The notes under the pieces: generated by a model | The model's input: only the letters and a program-made list of their open reading frames with translations | Told to the model about the DNA's origin: nothing | The model's database searches: none | Program-made: the position numbers and the translations under genes | Shown: piece by piece, positions 54,844-63,073 of the stretch | Numbering within the stretch: position 1 is the stretch's first letter | Layout: every line of letters starts with the position of its first letter | NCBI RefSeq assembly: GCF_011759375.1 | Contig: NZ_JAARML010000002.1 | Span: forward strand, 1,116,001-1,180,000 | Direction of reading: 5' to 3' | Source: Paraflavitalea devenefica | GTDB taxonomy: Bacteria; Bacteroidota; Bacteroidia; Chitinophagales; Chitinophagaceae | DNA: 64,000 nucleotides

Positions 54844-55578
54844 ATGAAATTAAACACATTCCTATGGAAAGTAGCCGGGAGGCTTACTTTCGGGGCAACG
54901 ATCATCACATTCGTTGCCGGTTCTTCCCTTGTAACAGGTTGTAAAAAAGACAGTTCTGCGACGCCCCAGCCAATGGGCGAACGCCTGACTGGGGTTATCC
55001 AGGACGATGTGCAAACAGACGCCCAGGGTACCATCAATGGTTGGTTCTGGTCCCTGTACCGCGAAGGCGGGTCCGCCAGCATCACCCATGGTTCCGGAGG
55101 CAATTTTGCCATCAGCTACAGCAATGTCACCGATGTGGTGGGCGGTAAAGGCTGGAGCACCGGCGCATCCAGGACCATCGGTTACAATGTCGGCGCCCTG
55201 AGCGGCAGCTACAATTTCGTCGGCATCTATGGATGGACGACCAACCCACTGATCGAATACTACGTGGCCGAGAAGGGCTCTGTGACGGGTGGCACCTATG
55301 TGAACTCCATCAGTAGTGATGGACATTCCTACAGCTTTTATAAGCAGCAGCGGGTTAACGCTCCTTCCATTATAGGCACGGCCACTTTCTGGCAGTATAA
55401 AGATACCTGGGGCGGCGCACCGACCGCGCAAAACCGCTCTGTCAACATGGCCAACCACATCAACAATTGGAGAAACAGGGGTGGCCAGGGTTTTGGTACG
55501 CACAACTACCAGATATTGGCCCTGGAAGCATGGGGCAACAGAAGTGGCTACATCAACGCAACGGTATGGCAGCAATAA
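54844..55578 (+). CDS. GH11 endo-beta-1,4-xylanase, lipoprotein
   Basis: 244 residues. A signal peptide ends in a lipobox (VTGC, Cys33), so the enzyme is anchored to the membrane and probably on the surface. The body is a compact GH11 jelly-roll: GWFWSLYREGG, GGNFAISYSNV, GWSTGASRTIGYN, LIEYYVAEKG with nucleophile E138, and YQILALEAWGNRSGYINATVW with acid/base E228. It hydrolyses internal xylan linkages. The following SUMF1-type gene starts 10 bases after it, and a LacI-type operator precedes it. Confidence 0.9.
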   Translation: MKLNTFLWKVAGRLTFGATIITFVAGSSLVTGCKKDSSATPQPMGERLTGVIQDDVQTDAQGTINGWFWSLYREGGSASITHGSGGNFAISYSNVTDVVGGKGWSTGASRTIGYNVGALSGSYNFVGIYGWTTNPLIEYYVAEKGSVTGGTYVNSISSDGHSYSFYKQQRVNAPSIIGTATFWQYKDTWGGAPTAQNRSVNMANHINNWRNRGGQGFGTHNYQILALEAWGNRSGYINATVWQQ

Positions 55579-55587
55579 GCTCATTCA

Positions 55588-56439
55588 ATGCAGAAAGGGT
55601 TAATCGTAGTTTTAACGGCCATAACGATTATCATCAGCGCTTGCTCACAAAAAGGGCAAGCGCCTGATAACCTGGTATTGGTCAAAGGCGGGACTTTTAT
55701 AAACACAAAATCCGGCTACTACGGAAAAGGTATCACTATACCCGACTTTTATATCGGTCCGTATGAAGTAACGCAAAAAGAATGGGTGAAGGTAATGGGA
55801 AATAATCCTTCCGCCTTCAAAGGCGACAGCTTGCCGGTAGAAACGGTAAGTTGGTATGACTGTATTGAGTACTGTAATAAAAGAAGTAGTAAAGAAGGCT
55901 TAAAGCCATATTATCAAATAGACAAGGATAAAAAAGACCCGGATAATACGAATGAGCTCGACGACCTCAAATGGACAGTAACGATCAATGAGGAAGCCAA
56001 TGGTTACCGGTTGCCCACAGAAGTGGAGTGGGAATATGCGGCAGGTGGAGGCCAACTGAGCAAGCATTACGCCTATAGTGGAAGCAACAAGGTAGATGAA
56101 GTAGCCTGGTATTGGAAAAACGCGGGCAACCAATACTTAACAGGAGCCTGGTCATGGCCGGTGCTGGTGAAAAACAACAATAAGACAAAACGGGTTGGTG
56201 GCAGAGCTCCCAACGAACTGGGGCTTTATGACATGTCGGGCAATGTAAGAGAATGGTGCTGGGATGTGCAGGAGCGAAAGGGCGTGGATGTCCCGCAGGG
56301 ACAGATCTGGAAGGGTGGTGGCTGGATGGGCGCCGACTTTTGCTGTGAGCCCTCTTTCCGGGCCCGCCACGAAGCAAATGGCAAGGGGCCTGATCAGGGT
56401 TTTCGGGTGTGCCGCGGCACAAAGCCCCCTGCACAATAG
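55588..56439 (+). CDS. SUMF1/formylglycine-generating-enzyme-like lipoprotein
   Basis: 283 residues with signal peptide and lipobox (ISAC, Cys19). The SUMF1 domain is clear: LVKGGTFINTKSG, YEVTQKEWVKVMGNNPS, PVETVSWYDCIEYCNKRS, YRLPTEVEWEYAA, GLYDMSGNVREWCWD and FRVCRG. The two cysteines of true formylglycine-generating enzymes are not clearly conserved, and lipoprotein members in Bacteroidota are often related to gliding (GldJ/GldK) or act as non-enzymatic parts. Co-transcribed with the GH11 gene. Confidence 0.88.
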   Translation: MQKGLIVVLTAITIIISACSQKGQAPDNLVLVKGGTFINTKSGYYGKGITIPDFYIGPYEVTQKEWVKVMGNNPSAFKGDSLPVETVSWYDCIEYCNKRSSKEGLKPYYQIDKDKKDPDNTNELDDLKWTVTINEEANGYRLPTEVEWEYAAGGGQLSKHYAYSGSNKVDEVAWYWKNAGNQYLTGAWSWPVLVKNNNKTKRVGGRAPNELGLYDMSGNVREWCWDVQERKGVDVPQGQIWKGGGWMGADFCCEPSFRARHEANGKGPDQGFRVCRGTKPPAQ

Positions 56440-56478
56440 TACAGAAGGGGCATAATGCATTTAGTGGCGGCTGCTTCT

Positions 56479-56934
56479 TTAACCCTTTACCACTTGCACA
56501 TTTACGGCAACAGGGCCTTTAGGGCCTTTGGCTGCTTCAAACGTAACCAAATCATTTTCTTTGATGGGACCGGATAGGTCATTCACGTGCACAAACAGGC
56601 GTTCATGCGTTTCTGTATCATTAATGAAGCCAAACCCTTTATGGTCATTGAAAAAGGCTACTTTACCGGTTCTTTCCGCTGGTTGCGCTCTGTCTTCCTG
56701 TTTGGGAACACTGATCTGTATTTCTTCCGCAGAGAATGATCGCCTTTTCCGGGGATCGGGAGGCGTGGAGGTGATATTGCCGTTTTCATCAAGATAAGCG
56801 ATCATATCGTCAAGGCTTTTAACCTTGTCTTTATTATTCTTCCGCTCCTTCATCTTTTCCTGTTTATCCTGCTGCTTCTTTATCCGCTGCTTTTCTCTTT
56901 CTTTTTTATTAAATGTTTCCTGGGATCTAGCCAT
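56479..56934 (-). CDS. Cold-shock-domain protein with charged N-terminal region
   Basis: 151 residues. The first 85 are highly charged (Lys/Glu/Asp) and probably disordered. The C-terminal 65 form a cold-shock domain with RNA-binding motifs GKVAFFNDHKGFGFI and LFVHVNDL. It probably binds single-stranded RNA or DNA, as an RNA chaperone. It converges on the SUMF1-like gene. Confidence 0.9.
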   Translation of the reverse strand: MARSQETFNKKEREKQRIKKQQDKQEKMKERKNNKDKVKSLDDMIAYLDENGNITSTPPDPRKRRSFSAEEIQISVPKQEDRAQPAERTGKVAFFNDHKGFGFINDTETHERLFVHVNDLSGPIKENDLVTFEAAKGPKGPVAVNVQVVKG

Positions 56935-56986
56935 ATTTTATATTTAGTGATTCCTGTCGGGCAGGATTATTGATTACATAAAAGCC

Positions 56987-57259
56987 TTATTGAGCGTCTT
57001 CCAGCAGTTTCGCAACGGCTAATTTGGTGATCTCCGTGCCGTTGAAAATACGGGCAAGGCCTGTATCCTTCGAGTGCAAATAATTCTTGACATTCGACTC
57101 GTTCACGATCCGCCAGAAGTTCTTCGACTTCAGATCATCGTAATCGGCCGTTTTCACGAAAATACCAGTAAAAGCATTCCTTGTTCTGAAGCTGACTTTA
57201 ACAGGATTACGGTCAAACTCATTCTTTTGCAGGAAACTATCAATCTGTTCATTCGTCAT
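56987..57259 (-). CDS. Hypothetical small protein, 90 residues
   Basis: Soluble, charged protein with a helix-strand pattern (NVKNYLHSKDTGLARIFNGTEITKLAVAKLLEDAQ). No family recognised. It lies about 52 bases upstream of the cold-shock gene on the same strand and may be co-transcribed with it. Confidence 0.65.
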   Translation of the reverse strand: MTNEQIDSFLQKNEFDRNPVKVSFRTRNAFTGIFVKTADYDDLKSKNFWRIVNESNVKNYLHSKDTGLARIFNGTEITKLAVAKLLEDAQ

Positions 57260-57440
57260 ATATAAAAATTAGATGTTAACGGATTAATTCAAGTCCAAAC
57301 TTATGATCTCACCTTACAAGTATTGAGCAGCGGGAAAATCAAATTAATTGCAGGAAGGAAATATAAGTACGCAAAGATACGAATTCTTTGGCTGAGGAGG
57401 TGAATTTAAAATTCAGGCAGTAGTATAAGCATAGGACAGA

Positions 57441-57719
57441 TCAACCCGCATAATAGAGATAAATGCCTTTTAACCAATTGAATACGGTTAATTCACTCTT
57501 CATTTCGACGGGTAATTGTGTATAGATCAGCTCTTCCATTCTCCGGCTGTCTGTAAGGGAAGTAAGGCCAATGGATTGGCAAAAGCAATTAATGATAAAC
57601 AATACCTGGATGCCATTACGGGGGTCAAATACACGGCGGCTGGGCGATCCGGTATACAGCGAAGCAGTATGAGGTAGCCAGTCATATTGATAGGCCATGT
57701 GTTCTTTTAAATATTGCAT
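57441..57719 (-). CDS. Hypothetical small protein, 92 residues
   Basis: No signal peptide or domain recognised. Tyr-rich ends and a mixed middle with two cysteines. Open frame of reasonable composition on the same strand as its neighbours; a small unknown gene. Confidence 0.5.
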   Translation of the reverse strand: MQYLKEHMAYQYDWLPHTASLYTGSPSRRVFDPRNGIQVLFIINCFCQSIGLTSLTDSRRMEELIYTQLPVEMKSELTVFNWLKGIYLYYAG

Positions 57720-57807
57720 ACATTTTATTTACCGGATAAACACTACGCTATCAGGGAACCGGAAAACAAATAAGTCCGCAATTGCTGCGGACTTATCCTA
57801 TCTTTTA

Positions 57808-58125
57808 TTACCATTTGCGTTTGGAATAGCCGCCATCATTTTTGAAAGGGCTGTTGCCGCCGCCACCGCCGGATGACCTTTCCGGTTTAGGCCTGGCTTC
57901 TGATACTTTTAATTGTCTGCCATCAATAGAAGTCTGATCCAGTTCCTTAATAGCTGCATTGGCTGCATTGGCATCTTCCATCTCCACGAAACCAAATCCT
58001 TTGGAGCGGCCGGTTTCCCTGTCATTAATCACTTTGGCGGAAGTAACGGCGCCATAAGGCGTAAACAAATTCTTTAACTCTTCATCCTGGATAGTAAAGG
58101 CCAGGTTAGATACATAAATGTTCAT
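57808..58125 (-). CDS. RRM-type RNA-binding protein
   Basis: About 105 residues from the ATG at 58125 (MNIYVSNLAF); the frame is open from 58161. One RRM: IYVSNLAF (RNP2) and KGFGFVEM (RNP1), with the usual beta-alpha-beta-beta-alpha-beta spacing, followed by a Gly/Ser/Lys/Arg-rich tail. Common in Bacteroidota as small cold- or stress-linked RNA-binding proteins. Confidence 0.92.
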   Translation of the reverse strand: MNIYVSNLAFTIQDEELKNLFTPYGAVTSAKVINDRETGRSKGFGFVEMEDANAANAAIKELDQTSIDGRQLKVSEARPKPERSSGGGGGNSPFKNDGGYSKRKW

Positions 58126-58507
58126 GTGTAAACTTTTTAAAATAATATCTGAGTAAGGCAAGAAGTAAGGAATAAAAATGCAGGTGTATTAGCAGATTAA
58201 TGACAATACTGGATGCGAGGCTCAAACGAATATATCGAAGGTAAGCTTATTAAGCCATACTGTCACGTTTATTTTCAGTGGTAGGTTGTTGGGAGTGGCT
58301 TTTAACTATTTGTTGGGCATAAAGGGTTGATTAGTTGCTGTATTATGGATTTTATTGGTTATCTTCCTGTACTAATCAAGCGCTGAGCTTGCTGGTAATA
58401 ACCACTCTACGGACTGTATTGCATCATGTATTATCCTTTGTAAATCCGACAGCCTGGCGGCCATTATATACAATATTGGCACATTTTATTCATTCAAAAA
58501 TCATCGT
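58126..58507. other. Gap without a supported gene
   Basis: About 380 bases, moderately AT-rich, holding divergent promoters of the RRM gene and the methyltransferase. No other structure seen. Confidence 0.5.
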
Positions 58508-59320
58508 ATGGTAGCAAAAGCATTTTTGTCTTTGACGGAATATCCCGCCTTCAGAAGAATTATCTGGAAGCCTGTTTATGAAGGCCTGGCCAGGCATTTC
58601 AAAATAAGCGACTGGCATTTCATGAACTATGGTTATGATCCCGTAACAGAGCAAAATGCAGTAACCCTGCACCCAAAAGATGAGATCAACCGGTATCCTA
58701 TACAGCTCTATCATTTCCTGGCGCAAAAGACCACTATTAAAGACAAGCAGGTGTTGGAAGTAGGCAGCGGCCGGGGTGGGGGCGCCAGCTACATCAGCAG
58801 GTACCTGAGTCCCGCCAGGATGACAGGCATGGACATAGCCAAAAATGCCATCCGGCTGGCAAAGCAGCACCACCGGGAACATAACCTCGATTTCATGCAG
58901 GGCAATGCAGAAAAGCTGCCTTTTGACAATGAAACTTTTGATGTGGTCATCAACGTGGAAAGCTCTCACGCGTATGGTTCTGTACCGCGCTTCCTGGCTG
59001 AAGTAAAACGGGTATTGAGGCCGGGCGGTGTTTTTTTATGCACTGACCTGCGTGGTCCGGAAGGCATGGTCAAACTGAAAGGCCATTTTGAATTAAGCGG
59101 GCTGCAGATGATCTCAGAAGAAAACATCACCAGCAATGTGGTAAATGCCATCGAAAAAGAAGATGGCATCAAACAAAAACGGATTAAAGAGCATATAGCA
59201 GCCTGGATGAGGCCCGCCTTCGCCCAGTTTGCCGGCACAAAAGGCTCCCGTATCCATAAAGACCTGCAGACAAATGCCCTGATCTATTACAGTTTTGTAT
59301 TGCAAAAAATGAGCGCCTGA
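58508..59320 (+). CDS. Class I SAM-dependent methyltransferase
   Basis: 270 residues. The AdoMet fold shows motif I VLEVGSGRGGGASYIS, then MDIAKNAIRLAKQH, DFMQGNAEKLPFDNETFDVVINVES and VKRVLRPGGVFLC. The N-terminal lead has a hydrophobic start and the family resembles small-molecule or lipid methyltransferases (phthiotriol-like). Substrate unknown. Converges on the GH43 gene. Confidence 0.9.
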   Translation: MVAKAFLSLTEYPAFRRIIWKPVYEGLARHFKISDWHFMNYGYDPVTEQNAVTLHPKDEINRYPIQLYHFLAQKTTIKDKQVLEVGSGRGGGASYISRYLSPARMTGMDIAKNAIRLAKQHHREHNLDFMQGNAEKLPFDNETFDVVINVESSHAYGSVPRFLAEVKRVLRPGGVFLCTDLRGPEGMVKLKGHFELSGLQMISEENITSNVVNAIEKEDGIKQKRIKEHIAAWMRPAFAQFAGTKGSRIHKDLQTNALIYYSFVLQKMSA

Positions 59321-59326
59321 CAGCGT

Positions 59327-60427
59327 TTACTTACGTGCCGACAAAGTCTGGATCGTACCATCTTCGTTATACTGGAGTGGCGCTACTTTTACATTGCGTA
59401 AATGTGTTTTGCCGGATAATTGTACATCGTGGTAAAACAGGTACCACTTACCATCTTTCTCTACGATCGAATGGTGATTCGTCCAGCCATCAACAGGTTT
59501 CAGGAGAATGCCTTTGTACGTAAAGGGACCATACGGACTGTCGCCGGTGGCATAGCAAATATTGTGAGTATCACCGGTAGAGTAGGAGAAATAATACTTG
59601 CCTTTATATTTATGCAGCCAGGCCGCTTCAAAAAAGCGTTTGTCATTATCCTTTTCAAAATAGGTATTGCCTTTCTCATCAACGAGCTTTACCTCCTTCA
59701 CCGGCTCTGCAAAACTTTTCATATCAGGGCTCAGCCGGGCCACACGGGGTAAAATAGCAGGTTCTTCAGGCTTGCACAGGCTGCCGGCAGCATCGTACTT
59801 ATTATTATTCCAGCGTTGCAACTGTCCGCCCCAGATGCCGCCGAAATACAGGTAATACTTGCCGTCATCATCTTTAAATACACAAGGGTCAATGCTATAG
59901 CTGCCTTTGAGGGGGTCTTTTTCTGCCACAAAGGGGCCCTCCGGCTTGCTGCTGCTGGCCACGCCAATGCGGAAAACATCCTGCTTATCCTTCACGGGGA
60001 AATAGAGGTAATACGTATTGTTGGCAAATGCAGCATCCGGCGCCCACAACTGGCGGCCGGCCCAGGGAATATTTTTAATATCCAGGGCCACACCGTGGTC
60101 CGTTACAGGTCCACCGATGGAGTCCATCGAAAGAATATGATAATCCATCATGTTGAAATGGTCGCCATTGTCATTCTCCGGGGTGCCGGTGGCGGTATCG
60201 TGTGAAGGGTAAATATAAAACCGGCCATTGAATACATGGGCCGAAGGATCAGCAGTATAAATATGGCTCACCAGGGGCTGGGAAAGATAATCATTCGTTT
60301 TGGCGGCGCTGCTATCGGTGTTGGCAGGTTCCGCAGTGGCCGGGGTTTCAGCGTTATTGCATCTGGTAAAAACAAGGGATAACACGAGCGCAGCTGTGTA
60401 AAATGACAAGCTTTTCGGGAGAAACAT
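59327..60427 (-). CDS. GH43-like glycosidase, lipoprotein
   Basis: 366 residues with signal peptide and lipobox (FTRC, Cys23), then a low-complexity Ala/Asn/Thr linker. The five-bladed propeller starts with HIYTADPSAHVFNGRFYIYPSHD (catalytic base Asp region), continues with WAPDAAF, SIDPCVFKDDDGKYYLYFG (pKa modulator Asp) and FFEAAWLHKYKGKYYFSYS (acid Glu in FEAAW), ending with NHHSIVEKDGKWYLFYH. This enzyme removes arabinose or xylose units and complements the GH11 xylanase. A LacI-type operator lies 72 bases upstream. Confidence 0.9.
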   Translation of the reverse strand: MFLPKSLSFYTAALVLSLVFTRCNNAETPATAEPANTDSSAAKTNDYLSQPLVSHIYTADPSAHVFNGRFYIYPSHDTATGTPENDNGDHFNMMDYHILSMDSIGGPVTDHGVALDIKNIPWAGRQLWAPDAAFANNTYYLYFPVKDKQDVFRIGVASSSKPEGPFVAEKDPLKGSYSIDPCVFKDDDGKYYLYFGGIWGGQLQRWNNNKYDAAGSLCKPEEPAILPRVARLSPDMKSFAEPVKEVKLVDEKGNTYFEKDNDKRFFEAAWLHKYKGKYYFSYSTGDTHNICYATGDSPYGPFTYKGILLKPVDGWTNHHSIVEKDGKWYLFYHDVQLSGKTHLRNVKVAPLQYNEDGTIQTLSARK

Positions 60428-60498
60428 AGATATAGTTTAAAAGTAATCGTTTGTATAGGCTATAAAGCTAAAGGAAAAACTTTTTATAATAAAAAGAA

Positions 60499-60512
60499 TG
60501 TAATCGGTTGCA
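60499..60512 (-). promoter_or_regulatory. LacI-type operator before the GH43 gene
   Basis: TGTAATCGGTTGCA on the plus strand, i.e. TGCAACCGATTACA toward the gene. It is the counterpart of the site at 54780-54793, and lies 72 bases before the GH43 start. Confidence 0.6.
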
Positions 60513-60616
60513 TTATGGCTGAAATGTGTAATTCCTCCCGGTAATTTGGGCAATTCAAAATATTGGCCAATAGTTACGATGGCCGGTAAATTCATCCTAT
60601 TTACTATTTTAGGGGA

Positions 60617-61705
60617 ATGGCGGATATGATGAAAACCTGGCAAACGGGTATACTGTTGGTAGCTGCCGTGCAAGGTATACTCCTGAGCCTGGCATTATTA
60701 TGGCCCGGTCATAAAAAACATGCTTCCCGGTACTTCCTGGGATTGGTGCTGCTTGTTTTTTCATTAGAGCTGTTGAATGCCTGGGGCATACAGGTGCATT
60801 ATCATCAAACTAAAAACCTGCTGCCCTTTTGGTTGGTAGAGTCTTACTTGCTGATACCTCCTTCCTGTTGGTTCTTTATCCGCTGCAATACGGACCCTGC
60901 CTTTAAGTTCCAAAAGAAACACCTGCTTTTCTATGCTCCTGCAGCGATAGAGATCGTGGCAGAAACCACCCAATACATCCGCTACAGTTTCGGTACACCC
61001 GTAATCAATTTAATACATATAAAAGCCTGGTGGTTTTTTACAGAGATCTTCCCGGTATTGTGGATGGGAGGAGTGCTGGTAATAGGTGCACAAAAGCTTA
61101 TTACCCTGGCCCGCCAAAAGGCTTCGCCTGCTACCTTCACTGGCCTGCATCCTGCCAAGCTCCTTTCCATCTTTATCTTACTTACCTTATTGACTGTTCT
61201 GTGGGTGGCCGATGCCATACTGCAGTTACCGGTATTTACTGCTGTGGAATTGATCCTGGTCCTGTTGCTGTTTACCCTGAGTTTCCTGTCTTACACGCAG
61301 GCTGCTTTCTTTGACGTAGTGAAAGGGACGAAAATGAAATTGCCTGCTCAACCGGTTTTTACTGCTTATAATGACACCCTTCAATTAAACAGGCTGCAAG
61401 GGGCATTCGAGCAAACAGGTTTACATAGGAAACCTAAACTGACCCTGGAAGAACTGGCCGGGGAACTGGACCTGCCGGTACGGTACGTTTCCTACCTCAT
61501 CAACACCTATCATGCGGCCAACTTTCATCATTTTATCAATACCTGGCGGGTGCAGGAAGTGATCCGGAAGATCAATGATCCGGCAGAACGCCATAAAACA
61601 CTCCTGGCCCTGGCGCTTGAATCAGGTTTCAGTTCCAAATCGGCTTTCAACCAGGTGTTCAAGACCCACACGGGCAAGTCGCCCTCCCAATATGTTAGCA
61701 AATAA
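60617..61705 (+). CDS. AraC-family regulator with membrane N-terminus
   Basis: 362 residues. The first 230 hold about seven membrane helices (from GILLVAAVQGILLSLALLW to ILVLLLFTLSFLSYTQAAFF). The C-terminus is an AraC HTH: LTLEELAGELDLPVRYVSYLINTYHAANFHHFINTWRVQEV and LLALALESGFSSKSAFNQVFKTHTGKSPSQYV. It presumably senses a signal at the membrane and binds DNA in the cytoplasm. Divergent from the GH43 gene by 190 bases. Confidence 0.9.
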   Translation: MADMMKTWQTGILLVAAVQGILLSLALLWPGHKKHASRYFLGLVLLVFSLELLNAWGIQVHYHQTKNLLPFWLVESYLLIPPSCWFFIRCNTDPAFKFQKKHLLFYAPAAIEIVAETTQYIRYSFGTPVINLIHIKAWWFFTEIFPVLWMGGVLVIGAQKLITLARQKASPATFTGLHPAKLLSIFILLTLLTVLWVADAILQLPVFTAVELILVLLLFTLSFLSYTQAAFFDVVKGTKMKLPAQPVFTAYNDTLQLNRLQGAFEQTGLHRKPKLTLEELAGELDLPVRYVSYLINTYHAANFHHFINTWRVQEVIRKINDPAERHKTLLALALESGFSSKSAFNQVFKTHTGKSPSQYVSK

Positions 61706-61797
61706 GTCCCAAAAGCTGATCATTGGACCTGTACTTCCCTGTCCGTCGTGCTTACCATACGGCCAAATACGTTCTTTGCCGGTAAAAAAGCGTCTGT

Positions 61798-62946
61798 ATG
61801 AAACAGTCAATGTTAGCTTGCATTTGCTGCATCCTTATGAACGGCCCCGCTCTTGCTCAACCTTTCCGGGCTGATACCCGGAAGCACCCCATCGGGGTGC
61901 AGTTTTATAAGAACATAGAATTCCTTGGATTTACTTTTTTTACCGGTTACCTGGCGCCAGGGTATGAGCACGACACGGTCCCGATGCCCGGTGGTATCAA
62001 AAAGCAGGATTGGTTTGCCTATGATTTCTCCCTGTACAAAAAGTACCGGTCATTTGCCAATGACCCCGACCTGGGCATCATTGCCCGGTTTGCCGAAGCG
62101 CATGAAGGCTTTGCGCTCGGAAAGTTGCTCATTCACCTCGATGAATTTCCCCGGGCAGTCATCAGGCCGGATATAGAGGATCAGTACCTGCGCCCTTTTA
62201 TGGAAGGACAGAAAGATAGTGCCGCCACCAGGCAGGCAGTAGTGCAGTTCATAGAAGCGGGCAACAGGTTGTATAAGCGGATGAACTTTGATGCCTACTT
62301 CCGGGAAAACGCCCGCTTGTATGAGCAGGCCCTCAAGGAGATCAGGAGCGTACTGCCGGAACCCCGGCTGGTGGCCACTATGGAAAAATTCTACCGGCAG
62401 CAGTTTCACCGGTATATGCTCGTGCCCAGTCTGACGATCCCCGCCGGTATGGCCTTTGGCATCCATTACACGACGGCAGGTAACGCCACCATCCTGAACC
62501 TGTTTGGGCCGTTTGCCCGCCAGCAATTTGCAGATACGGCTTCCCTCAACATGGGCTTTGCCAATGAAGATCATATACGGGAACTCAGTACCCATGAGTT
62601 TGGTCACTCTTTCTCTAATCCTATTATCGCACAGATCCCGCCTCACCTGGTAAAAGAAACAGCTCACCTGTTTGTTCCGGTAAAAGAAGCCATGGAAAAC
62701 CAGGGATACAATACCTGGTCCGGCTGCGTATACGAATACTTTGTGCGGGCAGGGGAGGTGGTCATTGCCCGGAAGCTGGGAAAACACGAGGTGGCAGAAA
62801 GGCTACAAAAACACTATATGCAGGATCGAAAATTTAGCTACCTGCCACTGATCATAGAGGAACTGGAAAAATATGACCGTGATCCGCGTATGACCTATCA
62901 GCAGGCTGTTATCAATGCTATGGAGCGATTGAAAACCCAACAATAA
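61798..62946 (+). CDS. Secreted DUF4932-like putative zinc peptidase
   Basis: 382 residues with a signal peptide (MLACICCILMNGPALAQ). A HEFGH zinc motif is at 266-270 (STHEFGHSFSNP). Upstream there is a conserved YKNIEFLGFTFFTGYLAPGYEHDTVP segment and a helical region; this matches the DUF4932 pattern of Bacteroidota. It would act outside the cytoplasm as a metallopeptidase. A terminator follows. Confidence 0.8.
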   Translation: MKQSMLACICCILMNGPALAQPFRADTRKHPIGVQFYKNIEFLGFTFFTGYLAPGYEHDTVPMPGGIKKQDWFAYDFSLYKKYRSFANDPDLGIIARFAEAHEGFALGKLLIHLDEFPRAVIRPDIEDQYLRPFMEGQKDSAATRQAVVQFIEAGNRLYKRMNFDAYFRENARLYEQALKEIRSVLPEPRLVATMEKFYRQQFHRYMLVPSLTIPAGMAFGIHYTTAGNATILNLFGPFARQQFADTASLNMGFANEDHIRELSTHEFGHSFSNPIIAQIPPHLVKETAHLFVPVKEAMENQGYNTWSGCVYEYFVRAGEVVIARKLGKHEVAERLQKHYMQDRKFSYLPLIIEELEKYDRDPRMTYQQAVINAMERLKTQQ

Positions 62947-62955
62947 TGACATAAA

Positions 62956-62990
62956 CAAAAGTGGCGCCCCCGTCCAGGAGCGCCACTTTG
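62956..62990. terminator. Bidirectional terminator between convergent genes
   Basis: AAAGTGGCGC (62958-62967) pairs with GCGCCACTTT (62980-62989), with A- and T-rich ends on both sides. It separates the DUF4932-like gene from the receptor gene. Confidence 0.8.
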
Positions 62991-63012
62991 TTCATAGTGA
63001 TCAGATAAATGG

Positions 63013-63070
63013 TTAACGCTAATAGCTGTGCTAACTGCTAAAAGCTAATGCCTAACAGCTAACACCTAAT
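63013..63070. repeat. Degenerate GCTAA/CTAA repeat
   Basis: A short stretch with several imperfect copies of CTAATAGCTG / GCTAAC / CCTAACAGC in tandem. This kind of slippage repeat occurs between genes in Bacteroidota; it lies just after the receptor stop. Confidence 0.6.
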
Positions 63071-63073
63071 GTC

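Noticed and set aside
54862..55584. 240-codon minus-strand ORF
   Set aside because: It is antisense to the GH11 xylanase, whose active-site motifs are certain.
62050..62787. 245-codon minus-strand ORF
   Set aside because: It is antisense to the DUF4932-like gene with its signal peptide and HEFGH motif.
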